DNA of 64,000 nt from Acidobacteriota bacterium (GTDB lineage: Bacteria > Acidobacteriota > Vicinamibacteria > Vicinamibacterales > UBA2999). The notes beneath the pieces were generated by a model. That model had not been told where the DNA came from, ran no database searches, and saw only the letters and a list, made by a program, of their open reading frames with translations. Positions 47,340 to 56,563 of the stretch are shown here, in pieces. The first letter of the stretch is position 1. Every line of letters begins with the position of its first letter. The position numbers and the translations under genes are program-made. Location of the stretch: contig JACPTI010000102.1 of the NCBI GenBank assembly GCA_016192845.1, positions 1-64,000 of the forward strand, read 5' to 3'.

Positions 47340-48044
47340 ATGAGGCTGATTGTTCCAGCCCTCGTCATCGCGGTTGCCGGGGTCGCTCCTCCGGCGCTGG
47401 CCCAGGGCGAAGAAGGGGCGGTACCGGTCGAGAGGGCGCCGTACCACCTGACGCTCTTCACTAATGACTACGTCACGCTGCGGAAGAGCGACATCCCACC
47501 GCAGCGAAGCTCCGGGTACCACACGCATAGCCGCGACACCGTGTCGGTGAACCTGGAGCCGGCCGACATGGTGAACCAGGACCTCGGGTCGTCGCAGGTG
47601 ACGCCGTCGGCGCGGGCCGCCCGCGGACGCGCGCAGTTCGCTGCCTACAGCAAGCAGCCGCCGCGCTCCCACCAGGCGACGAACGTCGGCACGACACCGT
47701 TTTACAACATCTCGTTCGAATTCAACGCGCCGAAGCCGCACGGCTTTACCCCGTCGACGCGCCAGGAGGTGCCGGCCTACGCCCCGATCATGGACAACGA
47801 GCGCGTCCGTGGATGGCGGCTGGTGCTCGAACCGGGGCGGTCGGCGGCCGCCATCACCCAGCAGGCGCCGGGGCTGCGGGTCGTCGTGAGCGGCGGCGAG
47901 ATCGTCGAGAGCGTACCCGGCCAGCCGGAGCGCGCGATGTTCCTCCGGGCGGGGGAGTTCTACTGGCAGGATCCCAGGGTCACGCGCGCGGTCCGCAACC
48001 GCGGCACCACACGCGTCGAGTTGGTGGAGTTCGAGCTGAAGTAG
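47340..48044 (+). CDS. Exported cupin-like protein
   Basis: 234 residues: a signal peptide (MRLIVPALVIAVAGVAPPAL) and two beta-barrel halves: LFTNDYVTLRKSDIPPQRSS, GYHTHSRDTVSVNLEPADMV, then RGWRLVLEPGRSAAAITQQA, GLRVVVSGGEIVESVPGQPE and MFLRAGEFYWQDPRVTRAVR. The first half has a GYHTHSRDTVSV histidine pair, as in RmlC-like cupins, so metal binding is plausible. No known enzyme. The gap to the next gene carries a palindrome related to the REP family. Confidence 0.7.
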   Translation: MRLIVPALVIAVAGVAPPALAQGEEGAVPVERAPYHLTLFTNDYVTLRKSDIPPQRSSGYHTHSRDTVSVNLEPADMVNQDLGSSQVTPSARAARGRAQFAAYSKQPPRSHQATNVGTTPFYNISFEFNAPKPHGFTPSTRQEVPAYAPIMDNERVRGWRLVLEPGRSAAAITQQAPGLRVVVSGGEIVESVPGQPERAMFLRAGEFYWQDPRVTRAVRNRGTTRVELVEFELK

Positions 48045-48066
48045 CGCGCAGGCTTCAGCCTGCGCG
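48045..48066. repeat. REP-like palindrome, variant arms
   Basis: CGCGCAGGCTTCAGCCTGCG, then CG: a 22-base palindrome around the same core GGCTTCAGCC but with CGCGCA/TGCGCG arms instead of GTCC/GGAC. It begins inside or just after the cupin stop and precedes the next gene by 16 bases. Confidence 0.75.
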
Positions 48067-48082
48067 AACAAGAGGTGTTCGC

Positions 48083-48964
48083 ATGACGCAGTTCCTCGGT
48101 CGCTTTGCCGCGGGCACGCTCCTCGTCGTGGTCTGGGCGGCCGCGGCGTCCGCCCAGCCGGCGCCGCGCACGGCCGCGGGCTGTTCGCTCGCCGACCCGG
48201 CCAAGTTCCACGCCTGCGCGCTCGACAAGATGAAGACCTTCACGCCGCCGCGGACGGCGGACGGTGTCCCCAACATGCAGGGCTACTGGGAGCGTACCTA
48301 TACGTCGCAGGACATCGAGGAGCACGAAGCCGACGCACTCAACACCCAGGCCGGTCCGAGCATCGTGGTCGACACGCCGGACCGGAAAGTTCCGTATCAA
48401 CCGTGGGCGATGGAGCTGAAGAAGACCATGGTCGCCCGGTACATCTCGCCGCTGGCGGCGTGCCTTCCGCCGGGCGTGCCGCGGTACGTGATTGCACCGG
48501 GGCCGCATGAAATCATCCAGACGCCGGGCTACGTCGTCCATCTGCTCGAGTTCGCGCATATGCACCGCATTATTCCAACGACGTCGAGACCGCACGTGGG
48601 CAGCGGGATCAGGCTCTACATCGGCGACTCGCGCGGGCGCTGGGAGGGGAACACGCTCGTCGTCGACGTCAGGAACTCGAACGGCCTGACGTGGATCGAC
48701 AATGCCGGCAACTTCTTCAGCGACGCCCTCCACATCGTGGAGCGGTACACGATGATTGACGCGGACGCCATTCACTACCAGGCCAGAATCGAGGACCCCA
48801 AGGTGTACACGCGGCCGTGGACGATGGTATCGGCCCTGCTGCGGAACAGGCAGCCGGGCTTCCAGCTGTTCGAGCAGGCGTGCCACGAAGGCAACCGGAG
48901 CATCGAAGGTGGAGAGAATGCAGGCCTCAAACCGTATCGAGGGGTGGTCCCACCGGGCCGATAG
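48083..48964 (+). CDS. Secreted GRWEGDTLVV-family protein, member 4
   Basis: 293 residues from ATG 48083: a signal peptide (LLVVVWAAAASAQPAPRT) and family blocks GVPNMQGYWERTYTSQDIEE, CLPPGVPRYVIAPGPHEIIQ, RIIPTTSRPHVGSGIRLYIG, SRGRWEGNTLVVDVRNSNGL and RYTMIDADAIHYQARIEDPK, YTRPWTMVSALLR. It differs from members 2 and 3 in having MQGYW instead of SGLW and a C-rich N-terminus (CSLADPAKFHACALDKM). It follows a cupin gene and precedes a propeller cytochrome by 46 bases. Confidence 0.78.
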   Translation: MTQFLGRFAAGTLLVVVWAAAASAQPAPRTAAGCSLADPAKFHACALDKMKTFTPPRTADGVPNMQGYWERTYTSQDIEEHEADALNTQAGPSIVVDTPDRKVPYQPWAMELKKTMVARYISPLAACLPPGVPRYVIAPGPHEIIQTPGYVVHLLEFAHMHRIIPTTSRPHVGSGIRLYIGDSRGRWEGNTLVVDVRNSNGLTWIDNAGNFFSDALHIVERYTMIDADAIHYQARIEDPKVYTRPWTMVSALLRNRQPGFQLFEQACHEGNRSIEGGENAGLKPYRGVVPPGR

Positions 48965-49010
48965 CGAACCCTCGCGGAGGTCGCAGTTCGGAAAGGCAGG
49001 AGTGAGGATT

Positions 49011-50450
49011 ATGACGCGATCGAAGACATGGAACCGTCGGTGGGCAGTGACATGCGGCGCCGCCGCGCTCATGCTGGTGTGGGCGATGCCGACTGCGGTG
49101 GCGCAGGAAGGCTCGACGCCCGCGGCGCTCGACTACGAGTTCTTCACGAACAACGTGCAGCCGATCTTCCTGGCCAAACGCGAGGGGCACGCGCGCTGCG
49201 TATCGTGCCACATCGAGGGAACGCCGATGCGGCTACAGCCGCTCTCACCGGGGGCCACCACGTGGAACGACGAGCAGTCGCACAAGAACTTCGAGCTGGT
49301 GCGGACGCGCGTCGTTCCCGGCAATCCGGGAATCAGCCGACTGCTGATCCATCCGCTCGCCAATGAAGGCGGCGGCGACCTCTACCACAGCGGCGGCAAG
49401 CATTGGACGTCGAAGGATGACCCCGAGTGGCAGACGCTCGCCGCGTGGGTGCAGGGACGGACGGCCGCGCAGGCTGCGGCGACCAGCGGTGCGTCGGCCG
49501 CCGGCAAGGTGCGGATCATCCAGACCAACAGCGCCGGCGACAACGTGCACATCATCGACCCGGCGAGCAACAAGGTGGTCGGCGTCATCGAGGGGATCGA
49601 GGTCGGGCACGGCGCGGTCGGCGACCCCAACGGCCGGTGGATCTACGTCAGCAACGAGGCGGAGAGCACGCTCGACTTCGTCGACGTCCGGACACTGCGC
49701 GTCATGGTGAAGGTCCCGCTCAGCGGGCATCCGAACAACCTGGGCATCGGCAAGGACGGGCGGAAGGTGTATGTGTCCGTCCGGTCGGAACCGGGCGGCG
49801 TCGACATCATCGACACCGTGAATCGCCGGCTCCACAAGACCGTGCGCACCAATCACGGCATCCACAACACGTACGTCACGCCGGACGGGCGGTACGCCGT
49901 CGCCGGGTCGACGCCGGTCGGCCGCATCAACGTGATCGACACGGCGACTGATGAGCTCGCCTGGTACCTGGACGTGGACCTCGGGATCCGCCCGATGGCC
50001 TTCGACCAGAACCCCGACGGGTCCACCCGGTACATCTTCGCGCAGCTGAGCGACTTCAACGGCTTCATGGTCATCGACTTCGCCGCGCGCAAGGAGCTGC
50101 GGCGGATCAAGTTTCCCGACGTGCCGGCGGCCAGGCAGGTCAAGGTGGGCGGCAACGTGTCGCATGGCGTCGCGGTCACGCCCGACTCGAAGATCCTGAT
50201 CGTCAACAGCCGGCTGAACAACAAGGTCTACAAGTATTCGCTGCCGGACTTCAAGATGCTCGGCGAGGTCGAGATGACCGGCGGCATCGACCCGAACTGG
50301 GTGACGCTGACGCCGGACGGCAAGACGGCGTACGTCGCAATGTCGGGATCGAACTGGACGTCCGCCATCGACATCGCGTCGATGAAGGAAGTCGCGCGCA
50401 TCCCGGTCGGTGCAGTGCCGAAGCGCAACTCGACGGCGCGGCTGCAGTAG
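49011..50450 (+). CDS. Exported cytochrome c with YVTN beta-propeller
   Basis: 479 residues from ATG 49011: a signal peptide (WAVTCGAAALMLVWAMPTAV), a heme motif CVSCH in an N-terminal domain (about residues 60-70), and from about 165 a seven-bladed YVTN/SMP-30-like propeller: VRIIQTNSAGDNVHIIDPAS, GRWIYVSNEAESTLDFVDVR, DGRKVYVSVRSEPGGVDIID, PDGRYAVAGSTPVGRINVID and PDGKTAYVAMSGSNWTSAID. Resembles surface-layer or methanol-dehydrogenase-associated propeller proteins. Binding partner unknown. Confidence 0.85.
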   Translation: MTRSKTWNRRWAVTCGAAALMLVWAMPTAVAQEGSTPAALDYEFFTNNVQPIFLAKREGHARCVSCHIEGTPMRLQPLSPGATTWNDEQSHKNFELVRTRVVPGNPGISRLLIHPLANEGGGDLYHSGGKHWTSKDDPEWQTLAAWVQGRTAAQAAATSGASAAGKVRIIQTNSAGDNVHIIDPASNKVVGVIEGIEVGHGAVGDPNGRWIYVSNEAESTLDFVDVRTLRVMVKVPLSGHPNNLGIGKDGRKVYVSVRSEPGGVDIIDTVNRRLHKTVRTNHGIHNTYVTPDGRYAVAGSTPVGRINVIDTATDELAWYLDVDLGIRPMAFDQNPDGSTRYIFAQLSDFNGFMVIDFAARKELRRIKFPDVPAARQVKVGGNVSHGVAVTPDSKILIVNSRLNNKVYKYSLPDFKMLGEVEMTGGIDPNWVTLTPDGKTAYVAMSGSNWTSAIDIASMKEVARIPVGAVPKRNSTARLQ

Positions 50451-50460
50451 GAAACGCGTA

Positions 50461-50552
<92 letters not shown>

Positions 50553-50554
50553 CT

Positions 50555-51451
50555 TCAGACCACCGGAATCCCGAAGCGCCGCACCAGCCCCTCGATCTCG
50601 CTCCGCAGCCAGCCGAACGACGGAATGATGAAGAGGTGGTCCTGCATCCGTGAGGGATCGTAGTCGGTCTCGATCACCTCGTCGGTGACGAACGGCTTGC
50701 GCGTCACGTCCTTCGAGAAGAGCGAGAAGGGGATCTCGCCGGTCGATGACAGGATGCCCGCGCCGAACACCTTGAGCCCGCCGGCTTCCTCGATCAGGCC
50801 GAACTCGATCGAGTACCAGCTGAAGCGCTTCAGTGCCAGCACCTTGAGCGGGTCCGGCGTCGTGACCGCCGCGCGCCCGATGAGCGTCAGCACCTCCGCA
50901 TAGTCGCGGTTCATCAGCGACGGCACGTGTCCCAGGCAGTCGTGGACCATGTCCGGCTCCGGCGTGAACTCCGGGTGCGAGCCGTGCCGGATGAACTGCG
51001 TCACCGGGAACCCGCGTCGGGCGATGTAGCTGTAGAACGTGCGGTAGGCGAGCGGCCCCTCGGCGGGCACCAGGTGCATCTGCGTTTCGTGTTCCAGCCG
51101 TTCGCTCAGGAGCCGCAGCTGCGGGATCTCCGTCGTGCTGATGCCGAGCGCGTCCTTCGCCTGCAGGTAGAGCGCGCAGGCGTGCGTGCGGTGCAGTTCG
51201 TCCAGCTTCGGGGTCACCTCGCGCCAGATGCGCGTCTCTTCAGGGATGTATTCGATCAGGGGAGGGCCGAGCTCCTCGAGCCGGTGCCGCCGGCAAAGGG
51301 CGAAGAGCTCGTGGCGCCGCCGGACGTAGTCGGCGTCGCCGAGGCCGGAGTGCCCCGGCTCGAGCTCCAGCGCGTCGGGATCGGGCGGCTCGATCATGAT
51401 CTTCGGGTCGATCGGGACGCCGTACTCGACGATCGTCGCGGGATCCTTCAT
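50555..51451 (-). CDS. phhA: Phenylalanine 4-monooxygenase
   Basis: 298 residues from ATG 51451 with a good ribosome-binding site (GGGGGAGGCAGC). Aromatic amino acid hydroxylase signatures: ETRIWREVTPKLDELHRTHA, FIRHGSHPEFTPEPDMVHDC, LGHVPSLMNRDYAEV (the HDCLGH iron ligands) and FSWYSIEFGLIEEAGGLKVF (glutamate ligand). It makes tyrosine from phenylalanine with tetrahydrobiopterin and O2. There is no phhB visible nearby. It is convergent with the propeller cytochrome and divergent from the PQQ dehydrogenase. Confidence 0.92.
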   Translation of the reverse strand: MKDPATIVEYGVPIDPKIMIEPPDPDALELEPGHSGLGDADYVRRRHELFALCRRHRLEELGPPLIEYIPEETRIWREVTPKLDELHRTHACALYLQAKDALGISTTEIPQLRLLSERLEHETQMHLVPAEGPLAYRTFYSYIARRGFPVTQFIRHGSHPEFTPEPDMVHDCLGHVPSLMNRDYAEVLTLIGRAAVTTPDPLKVLALKRFSWYSIEFGLIEEAGGLKVFGAGILSSTGEIPFSLFSKDVTRKPFVTDEVIETDYDPSRMQDHLFIIPSFGWLRSEIEGLVRRFGIPVV

Positions 51452-51533
51452 GCTGCCTCCCCCACAACGCCAAGCTGATCCGCTACAGCTAGTTTGGCAT
51501 AAGATGCAACCCCTGTTCCTGACGAGGTGAGCC

Positions 51534-53612
51534 ATGCCCAACCGTTGGCGCCCGGTTATGACGAACGATTCGCACCGGGGCGTGACCGCCTGGGTCGTCA
51601 TCAGCGTCCTAGTGCTCGCCACGACCGCCGGTTCGGCGCAGCGGGCCGAGCGCCCCTCGACGGCGCGCGGCGAGTGGCCCACCTACGGTGGCGACCTGGC
51701 CAGCTCGAAATACTCGCCGCTCGATCAGATCCACGCGGGCAATTTCGGCGCGCTCCGCGTCGCGTGGCGCGTGAAGACGCCGGACGCCGTCCTCAGCATG
51801 ACGCTCCCGAATGGGGCGGAGTGGACGGCCACTTCCCGGGAGATCTTTACAGAGCTGAACCGCCTCAACCCGAAGCGCTGGCGCGACGGGCAGCCGCCCT
51901 TCGTCAGCAACTTCAAGGCAACGCCGCTCATGATCGGCGGCACGCTCTACTTGAATTCGCCCGCGTCTGTCGCCGCCGCGTACGACGCGAAGACCGGGGC
52001 GGTCAGGTGGGTCTACAACCCCAAGGGCTATGAAGCCGGCACGACGACGATGACCGCCCGGTGGAACCAGCGCGGGGTGGCGTACTGGACCGACGGCGCG
52101 GAGGAGCGGATCTTCTGGGGCACCGGCGACGGCTACCTGATTGCCGTGGACGCGAAGACCGGCCGCCCGGCGGCTGGATTCGGGGTCAACGGCCGGGTCG
52201 ATCTGATGCAGGGTCTGCCGCGCGCCAAGCGCGGGGAGCGCGACTACCTCAACGCGCTCACGTATTCGGTCCAGTCGCCTCCCTTCGTCGTCGGCGACAT
52301 TGTCGTCACGCCGGCGTCGATCTCGTCGCTCGTCAGCAAGAAAGAACAGATTCCCGGCTGGATCCGCGCCTTCGACGTGCGCACGGGACGGGTGAGATGG
52401 ACCTTCAGGACCATTCCGGCGCCGGGCGAGTTCGGCGTCGTGACATGGCAGGACGATTCCTGGGCGTACTCCGGGAAGGTGACCGTCTGGTCGATGTTCA
52501 GCGCGGACGAGGAGCTGGGGTTGCTCTATGCGCCCACGAACACGGTTGCGCCCGACTACTACGGCGGGCATCGGCCGGGAGACAACCTGTTCGCCGAGAG
52601 CATCCTGGCGCTCGACCTGAAGACCGGCCGGCGCATGTGGCACTTCCAGACGGTGCACCACGGGCTGTGGGACTACGACAACCCGGCGGCGCCGAACGTG
52701 CTGGACGTCACGGTGGACGGCCGGCGAATCAAGGCGCTCGCGCAGATCACCAAACAGGGGTTTGTCTACACATTCGACCGCGCGACCGGTCAGCCGCTGT
52801 GGCCGATCGAGGAGCGGCCGGTACCGCCGTCAGACGTGCCCGGCGAGCGCGCCGCGCTGACGCAGCCGTTCCCGACCAGGCCGGCGCCGTTCGAGTATCA
52901 GGGCGCCACGATCGACGACCTCGTCGACTTCACACCCGAGATTCGCGTGATGGCGGTGAAGGCGGTGGAGGGGTACCGGCTGGGCCCACTATTCACGCCT
53001 CCCTCGATCGAGGGGACCATCCAGCGGCCCGGCACCGGCGGCGGGGGCAACTGGTCGGGTGCGGCGGTCGATCCCGAGACGGGCATGCTGTACGTTCCTT
53101 CGGAGCAGGGTTGGAGCGTCGTGCGCGTGGTACCGCCCGAACCGGAGTTGAAGAGCAATCTGCAGTACGTGCAGCGGCCGCGGCCGGGTCCGGCGATGCC
53201 GGGCGGGCTGCCGCTCTTCAAGCCGCCTTACTCACGTATGACGGCCATCGACATGAACACCGGAACGCACGCATGGATGGTGCCGACAGGCAACGGCAAC
53301 GGTGTGAGGAACGTGCCCGCGCTCAAGCCGCTGAACCTGCCGCCGCTCGGCGGCGACAGCACGCGAAGCGGGCCGCTGCTGACGAAGACGCTGCTCGTCT
53401 ACGCGCTCACCGCGGGCGGCATGGGCGACGGCCCGCGGCTGGTCGCCTACGACAAGAAGACCGGAAAGGAGCTGGCGTCCGCCGATTTGCCCGGCATGGC
53501 CGTCGGCACGCCGATGACGTACCTGCTCGACGGCAAGCAGTACATCGCGCTCACGGTGCGGCCGCCCGGCGCGGATGCGCTGCCGGAGCTTGTTGCGCTG
53601 GCGCTGCCGTAG
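51534..53612 (+). CDS. PQQ-dependent dehydrogenase (quinoprotein)
   Basis: 692 residues: a signal-like N-terminus (TAWVVISVLVLATTAGSA), WPTYGGDLASSKYSPLDQIH (start of the propeller), NAEWTATS region, YWTDGAEERIFWGTGDGYLI, WSGAAVDPETGMLYVPSEQG and the eight tryptophan-docking blades (YAYDAKTGAVRW-type motifs). It belongs to the membrane-bound glucose or alcohol dehydrogenase-like group; substrate unknown. There is no C-terminal heme motif, so electrons leave to a separate cytochrome or quinone. Downstream is a strong hairpin. Confidence 0.85.
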   Translation: MPNRWRPVMTNDSHRGVTAWVVISVLVLATTAGSAQRAERPSTARGEWPTYGGDLASSKYSPLDQIHAGNFGALRVAWRVKTPDAVLSMTLPNGAEWTATSREIFTELNRLNPKRWRDGQPPFVSNFKATPLMIGGTLYLNSPASVAAAYDAKTGAVRWVYNPKGYEAGTTTMTARWNQRGVAYWTDGAEERIFWGTGDGYLIAVDAKTGRPAAGFGVNGRVDLMQGLPRAKRGERDYLNALTYSVQSPPFVVGDIVVTPASISSLVSKKEQIPGWIRAFDVRTGRVRWTFRTIPAPGEFGVVTWQDDSWAYSGKVTVWSMFSADEELGLLYAPTNTVAPDYYGGHRPGDNLFAESILALDLKTGRRMWHFQTVHHGLWDYDNPAAPNVLDVTVDGRRIKALAQITKQGFVYTFDRATGQPLWPIEERPVPPSDVPGERAALTQPFPTRPAPFEYQGATIDDLVDFTPEIRVMAVKAVEGYRLGPLFTPPSIEGTIQRPGTGGGGNWSGAAVDPETGMLYVPSEQGWSVVRVVPPEPELKSNLQYVQRPRPGPAMPGGLPLFKPPYSRMTAIDMNTGTHAWMVPTGNGNGVRNVPALKPLNLPPLGGDSTRSGPLLTKTLLVYALTAGGMGDGPRLVAYDKKTGKELASADLPGMAVGTPMTYLLDGKQYIALTVRPPGADALPELVALALP

Positions 53613-53632
53613 CGGGGCCCCCAATGCGGGGT

Positions 53633-53657
53633 CCCCATCGCGCTGAGCGCGATGGGG
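53633..53657. terminator. Perfect GC hairpin, GGGGTCCCC palindrome family
   Basis: CCCCATCGCGC-TGA-GCGCGATGGGG: 11-base arms, 3-base loop, 20 bases after the PQQ dehydrogenase stop. It is the same outer palindrome as the element inside the DUF1592 gene at 24522-24597. It is followed by GCGCGGACTTTGCGCG, shared with 21776-21810. It may terminate transcription, but no T-run follows. Confidence 0.7.
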
Positions 53658-53701
53658 TGGCGTCGCGCGGACTTTGCGCGTTGGGGTGCCATAGGCGGCG
53701 C

Positions 53702-53707
53702 TATAAT
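53702..53707 (+). promoter_or_regulatory. Putative -10 box for member 5
   Basis: TATAAT within GGCGGCGCTATAATCGGCCC, 44 bases before the ATG at 53751. A TTGGGG at 53681-53686 is a possible -35, but its spacing is only 15 bases. Confidence 0.45.
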
Positions 53708-53750
53708 CGGCCCACCTCGCGTTGAGCGCGTCCACGAAGGGAGGCCTCAC

Positions 53751-54755
53751 ATGCGTCCTCGATCGGTTGCCTTCATCGGCCTGCTTGCGATCGTCATCGC
53801 AGTCCTGTGGCAATCCCCGGCGCCGGCCCAGACGTGGACGCCTCCGCGCACGCCCGACGGCCAGTTCGATCTGCAGGGCATCTGGGATTTCAGCACCATC
53901 ACGCCGCTGGAACGTCCGGCCGCTCTCGGAGACAGGCAGTTCCTGACAGATGAGGAAGCGCGGGCGTTCGAAGAAGCCGAGAATCGACGCCTGAATCGCG
54001 ATCTGATCGATCCCGCGAAGGGTGGCGTGAACTATCCTCCCGGCGGCGTCGTTCCCTACAACGAGTTCTGGTACGAGCGCGGAAGCACGGTGATCGAGAC
54101 GAGGCGTACTTCGCTGATCGTGGATCCGCCCGACGGCCGGCTGCCGCCGTTTACGCCCGAGGCGCAGAAACGGGTCGACGCGCAGGAGGCGGCCGCGCGC
54201 GAGGACCAGCTCGGTCGCCCCCGTGCCGATTCCTGGGAGGACCGTCCGCTGGTCGAACGGTGCATCGTCGGCCTCAACGAGGGACCGCCGATGATACCGG
54301 GCGCCTACAACAATCACGTGCAGATCCTTCAGACGGCCGGGTACGTGGTTCTGCTGACGGAAATGATCCACAGCGCGCGCGTCGTGCTGCTGAACGGCCG
54401 ACCGCCTCTCCCGTCGGGCCTCCGGCAGTGGAAGGGCGACTCGAGGGGCCGCTGGGAGGGGCGTGCGCTCGTCATCGAGACGAAGAACTTCCGCGGCCAG
54501 ACCAACGTGCGCGGGTCGACGGCGAACATGCATCTGGTCGAGCGCCTCACGCGCGTCGACGCGGACACCCTCCTCTACGAATTCACCGTCACCGACCCGA
54601 CGACGTGGACGAGACCCTGGACCGCGGCCATTCCGATGAGGAGGGCTCCGGGCCCGATGTACGAGTACGCGTGTCACGAGGACAATTACGCGCTCCGGGG
54701 CGTGCTCAGCGGCGCGCGGGCGCAGGAGAACCAGCCAAGGGGCGCTGCGCCTTGA
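53751..54755 (+). CDS. Secreted GRWEGDTLVV-family protein, member 5
   Basis: 334 residues from ATG 53751: a signal peptide (VAFIGLLAIVIAVLWQSPAPA), then PDGQFDLQGIWDFSTITPLE, GGVVPYNEFWYERGSTVIET, CIVGLNEGPPMIPGAYNNHV, QILQTAGYVVLLTEMIHSAR, DSRGRWEGRALVIETKNFRG and RLTRVDADTLLYEFTVTDPT, TWTRPWTAA. The family core is recognisable but LQGIWDF replaces SGLW and GRALVIETKNF replaces GDTLVVxxxGF. The most diverged member in the window. Confidence 0.78.
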   Translation: MRPRSVAFIGLLAIVIAVLWQSPAPAQTWTPPRTPDGQFDLQGIWDFSTITPLERPAALGDRQFLTDEEARAFEEAENRRLNRDLIDPAKGGVNYPPGGVVPYNEFWYERGSTVIETRRTSLIVDPPDGRLPPFTPEAQKRVDAQEAAAREDQLGRPRADSWEDRPLVERCIVGLNEGPPMIPGAYNNHVQILQTAGYVVLLTEMIHSARVVLLNGRPPLPSGLRQWKGDSRGRWEGRALVIETKNFRGQTNVRGSTANMHLVERLTRVDADTLLYEFTVTDPTTWTRPWTAAIPMRRAPGPMYEYACHEDNYALRGVLSGARAQENQPRGAAP

Positions 54756-54811
54756 TATCCACGCGCCCCTCGGCTGGTTCGTCTGTATTTTTTGGCGCGC
54801 TCCGCGCGCCT

Positions 54812-54873
54812 AGCCCGTTATGCGGTCGCGACAACCGGTACGAAAATGCGCGTTTGGGGCCGCATAACGGGCT
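54812..54873. repeat. 14-base inverted repeat upstream of MBL-fold gene
   Basis: AGCCCGTTATGCGG at 54812-54825 and CCGCATAACGGGCT at 54860-54873 are exact reverse complements around a 34-base loop. A smaller GGCGCGC-TCC-GCGCGCC hairpin precedes it at 54794-54810. It lies between member 5 and the MBL-fold gene, ending 26 bases before the latter start. Confidence 0.85.
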
Positions 54874-54898
54874 GAGCTCCAAGCGGGAGGAGGTTTTT

Positions 54899-56458
54899 AT
54901 GCGAAAGCTATGTGTTCTCGTCGTCGCAGTCCCGCTCGTGGTGGCGCTGACGGTCGGAACGGCGTCAGCCCAGGATGCGAGGGCCGTTTTGCAGGCGGCG
55001 TCCAAGGCGATGGGTACTCTGAAATCGGTTCAGATTACCGGAACCGGTTGGAACGCCGGGGTGGGTCAGAGCTTCAGTCCGGCGGACGACTGGCCGCGGT
55101 TCGAGGTGACGCGCTACGTACGCACCATCGATTTCGACGCTCGAATCTCGCGCGAGGAGTTTACCCGCCGGCAGGGCAGCTATCCTCCGCGCGGCGGCGG
55201 CGGCACTCCGATTCAGGGTGAGCAGCAGCAGGTCTTTATCGTCAGCGGCAACTCCGCCTGGAACCTCGTGGATGGGAAGCCTGTACCCCAGCCAGGCCTG
55301 TATCTCGCGGGGCTTCCAGTCGCGGAGTTCCGGCAGCTCGACATCCTGCTGACGCCGCATGGGTTCCTCAGGGCGGCGCAGGCCGCGAACCCGACGGCCA
55401 TCTCGTTGACCCTCGGCTCGCCGACAGGTGCGGTGACGCCGAATGGGAAGCAGACGCTGGTCTCGTTCACGATGATGGGGAAGTACAGGGTTGTCGGGAC
55501 GTTCGACGACCAGAATCTCCTGACGTTGGTCCACACCTGGGTTCCCAATCCCGTGTACGGGGACATGCTGTACGAGCTGCGCTACACGAACTACAAGGAC
55601 TTCGGCGGCGTGAAGTTTCCCATGACACTTCACATCCATCAGGGCGACCCGCGGCTGGCGGTAGCTCATAATTCGATGGAGATCACGCTGACCAACGTCC
55701 AGCCAAACATCAGTGTTCCACCCATCCCGGTGCCGGCGGAGGTCCAGAAGGCCACGGCGCCGCCCGTGCGCGCGGAATCGCAGAAGCTCGCCGACGGCGT
55801 CTGGCTCATCGCCGGCGGGACGCACAACAGCCTCGCCGTCGACTTCCGCGACTTCGTCACCGTGATCGAGGCACCACTCAACGAGGAGCGCTCGCTCGCG
55901 GTGCTGGCTGAAGTCGGCAGGATCATCCCCAACAAGCCGATCCGCTCTATCGTGAATACGCACCACCACTTCGATCACTCGGGCGGGCTCCGCACGTACC
56001 TTGCCCAGGGCGCGACCGTCGTCACCCACCAGGGGAACAAGGAGTTCTACGAGAACGTGTTGTTCAGCCCGGGGGCGCGGACGATGATGCCCGATCGGTT
56101 CTCGGCGTACTATCCGTACTTCATTGGGGGCAGGCGGCCGCTTCCGATCGAGACGGTCAATCAGAAGTACGTGATCAGCGATGGGGTTCGGGTGCTGGAA
56201 CTACACCCGGTCCAGGGACTCAATCACGCCGCCGGGATGTTGATTGCGTATTTCCCGAAGGAACGGATCCTGGTGAATGCTGACCTGTACTCGCCGCCCG
56301 CTCAGGGCGCGCAGGCGCCGCCGCCGAACGCGAGCATGAGGACGCTTCGGGCGAACATTCAGCGCCTGCGGCTCGACGTCGAGCGGCACGTGCCGATCCA
56401 CGGACAGCCCGGGCCGGGAGACCAGTTCCTGAAGATCGTCGGGCCAGCGACGAATTAA
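54899..56458 (+). CDS. Exported metallo-beta-lactamase-fold hydrolase with extra N-terminal domain
   Basis: 519 residues from ATG 54899, with GGGAGGAGGT upstream. A signal peptide (LCVLVVAVPLVVALTVGTAS) precedes an N-terminal region of about 250 residues with LolA-like strands (FIVSGNSAWNLVDGKPVPQP, MLYELRYTNYKDFGGVKFPM). The C-terminal MBL domain has NTHHHFDHSGGLRTYLAQGA (zinc motif HxHxDH) and HPVQGLNHAAGMLIAYFPKE. This layout (sensor-like barrel plus MBL) is unusual for MBL enzymes. Substrate unknown. Standing outer-membrane or periplasmic location. Confidence 0.85.
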   Translation: MRKLCVLVVAVPLVVALTVGTASAQDARAVLQAASKAMGTLKSVQITGTGWNAGVGQSFSPADDWPRFEVTRYVRTIDFDARISREEFTRRQGSYPPRGGGGTPIQGEQQQVFIVSGNSAWNLVDGKPVPQPGLYLAGLPVAEFRQLDILLTPHGFLRAAQAANPTAISLTLGSPTGAVTPNGKQTLVSFTMMGKYRVVGTFDDQNLLTLVHTWVPNPVYGDMLYELRYTNYKDFGGVKFPMTLHIHQGDPRLAVAHNSMEITLTNVQPNISVPPIPVPAEVQKATAPPVRAESQKLADGVWLIAGGTHNSLAVDFRDFVTVIEAPLNEERSLAVLAEVGRIIPNKPIRSIVNTHHHFDHSGGLRTYLAQGATVVTHQGNKEFYENVLFSPGARTMMPDRFSAYYPYFIGGRRPLPIETVNQKYVISDGVRVLELHPVQGLNHAAGMLIAYFPKERILVNADLYSPPAQGAQAPPPNASMRTLRANIQRLRLDVERHVPIHGQPGPGDQFLKIVGPATN

Positions 56459-56563
56459 CTATCGTGTTGCAGCTGCAAGGGCCGGGCGTCGGCCCGGCCC
56501 TACCGTCGCACTGCCACGTCGCGCGCGCCTCCCGCGGCGCTATAATCCGCACGAAATTCCGTT

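Noticed and set aside
48045..48066. Intrinsic terminator of the cupin gene
   Set aside because: There is no T-run, and its core matches the REP family, so it is better explained as a REP variant.
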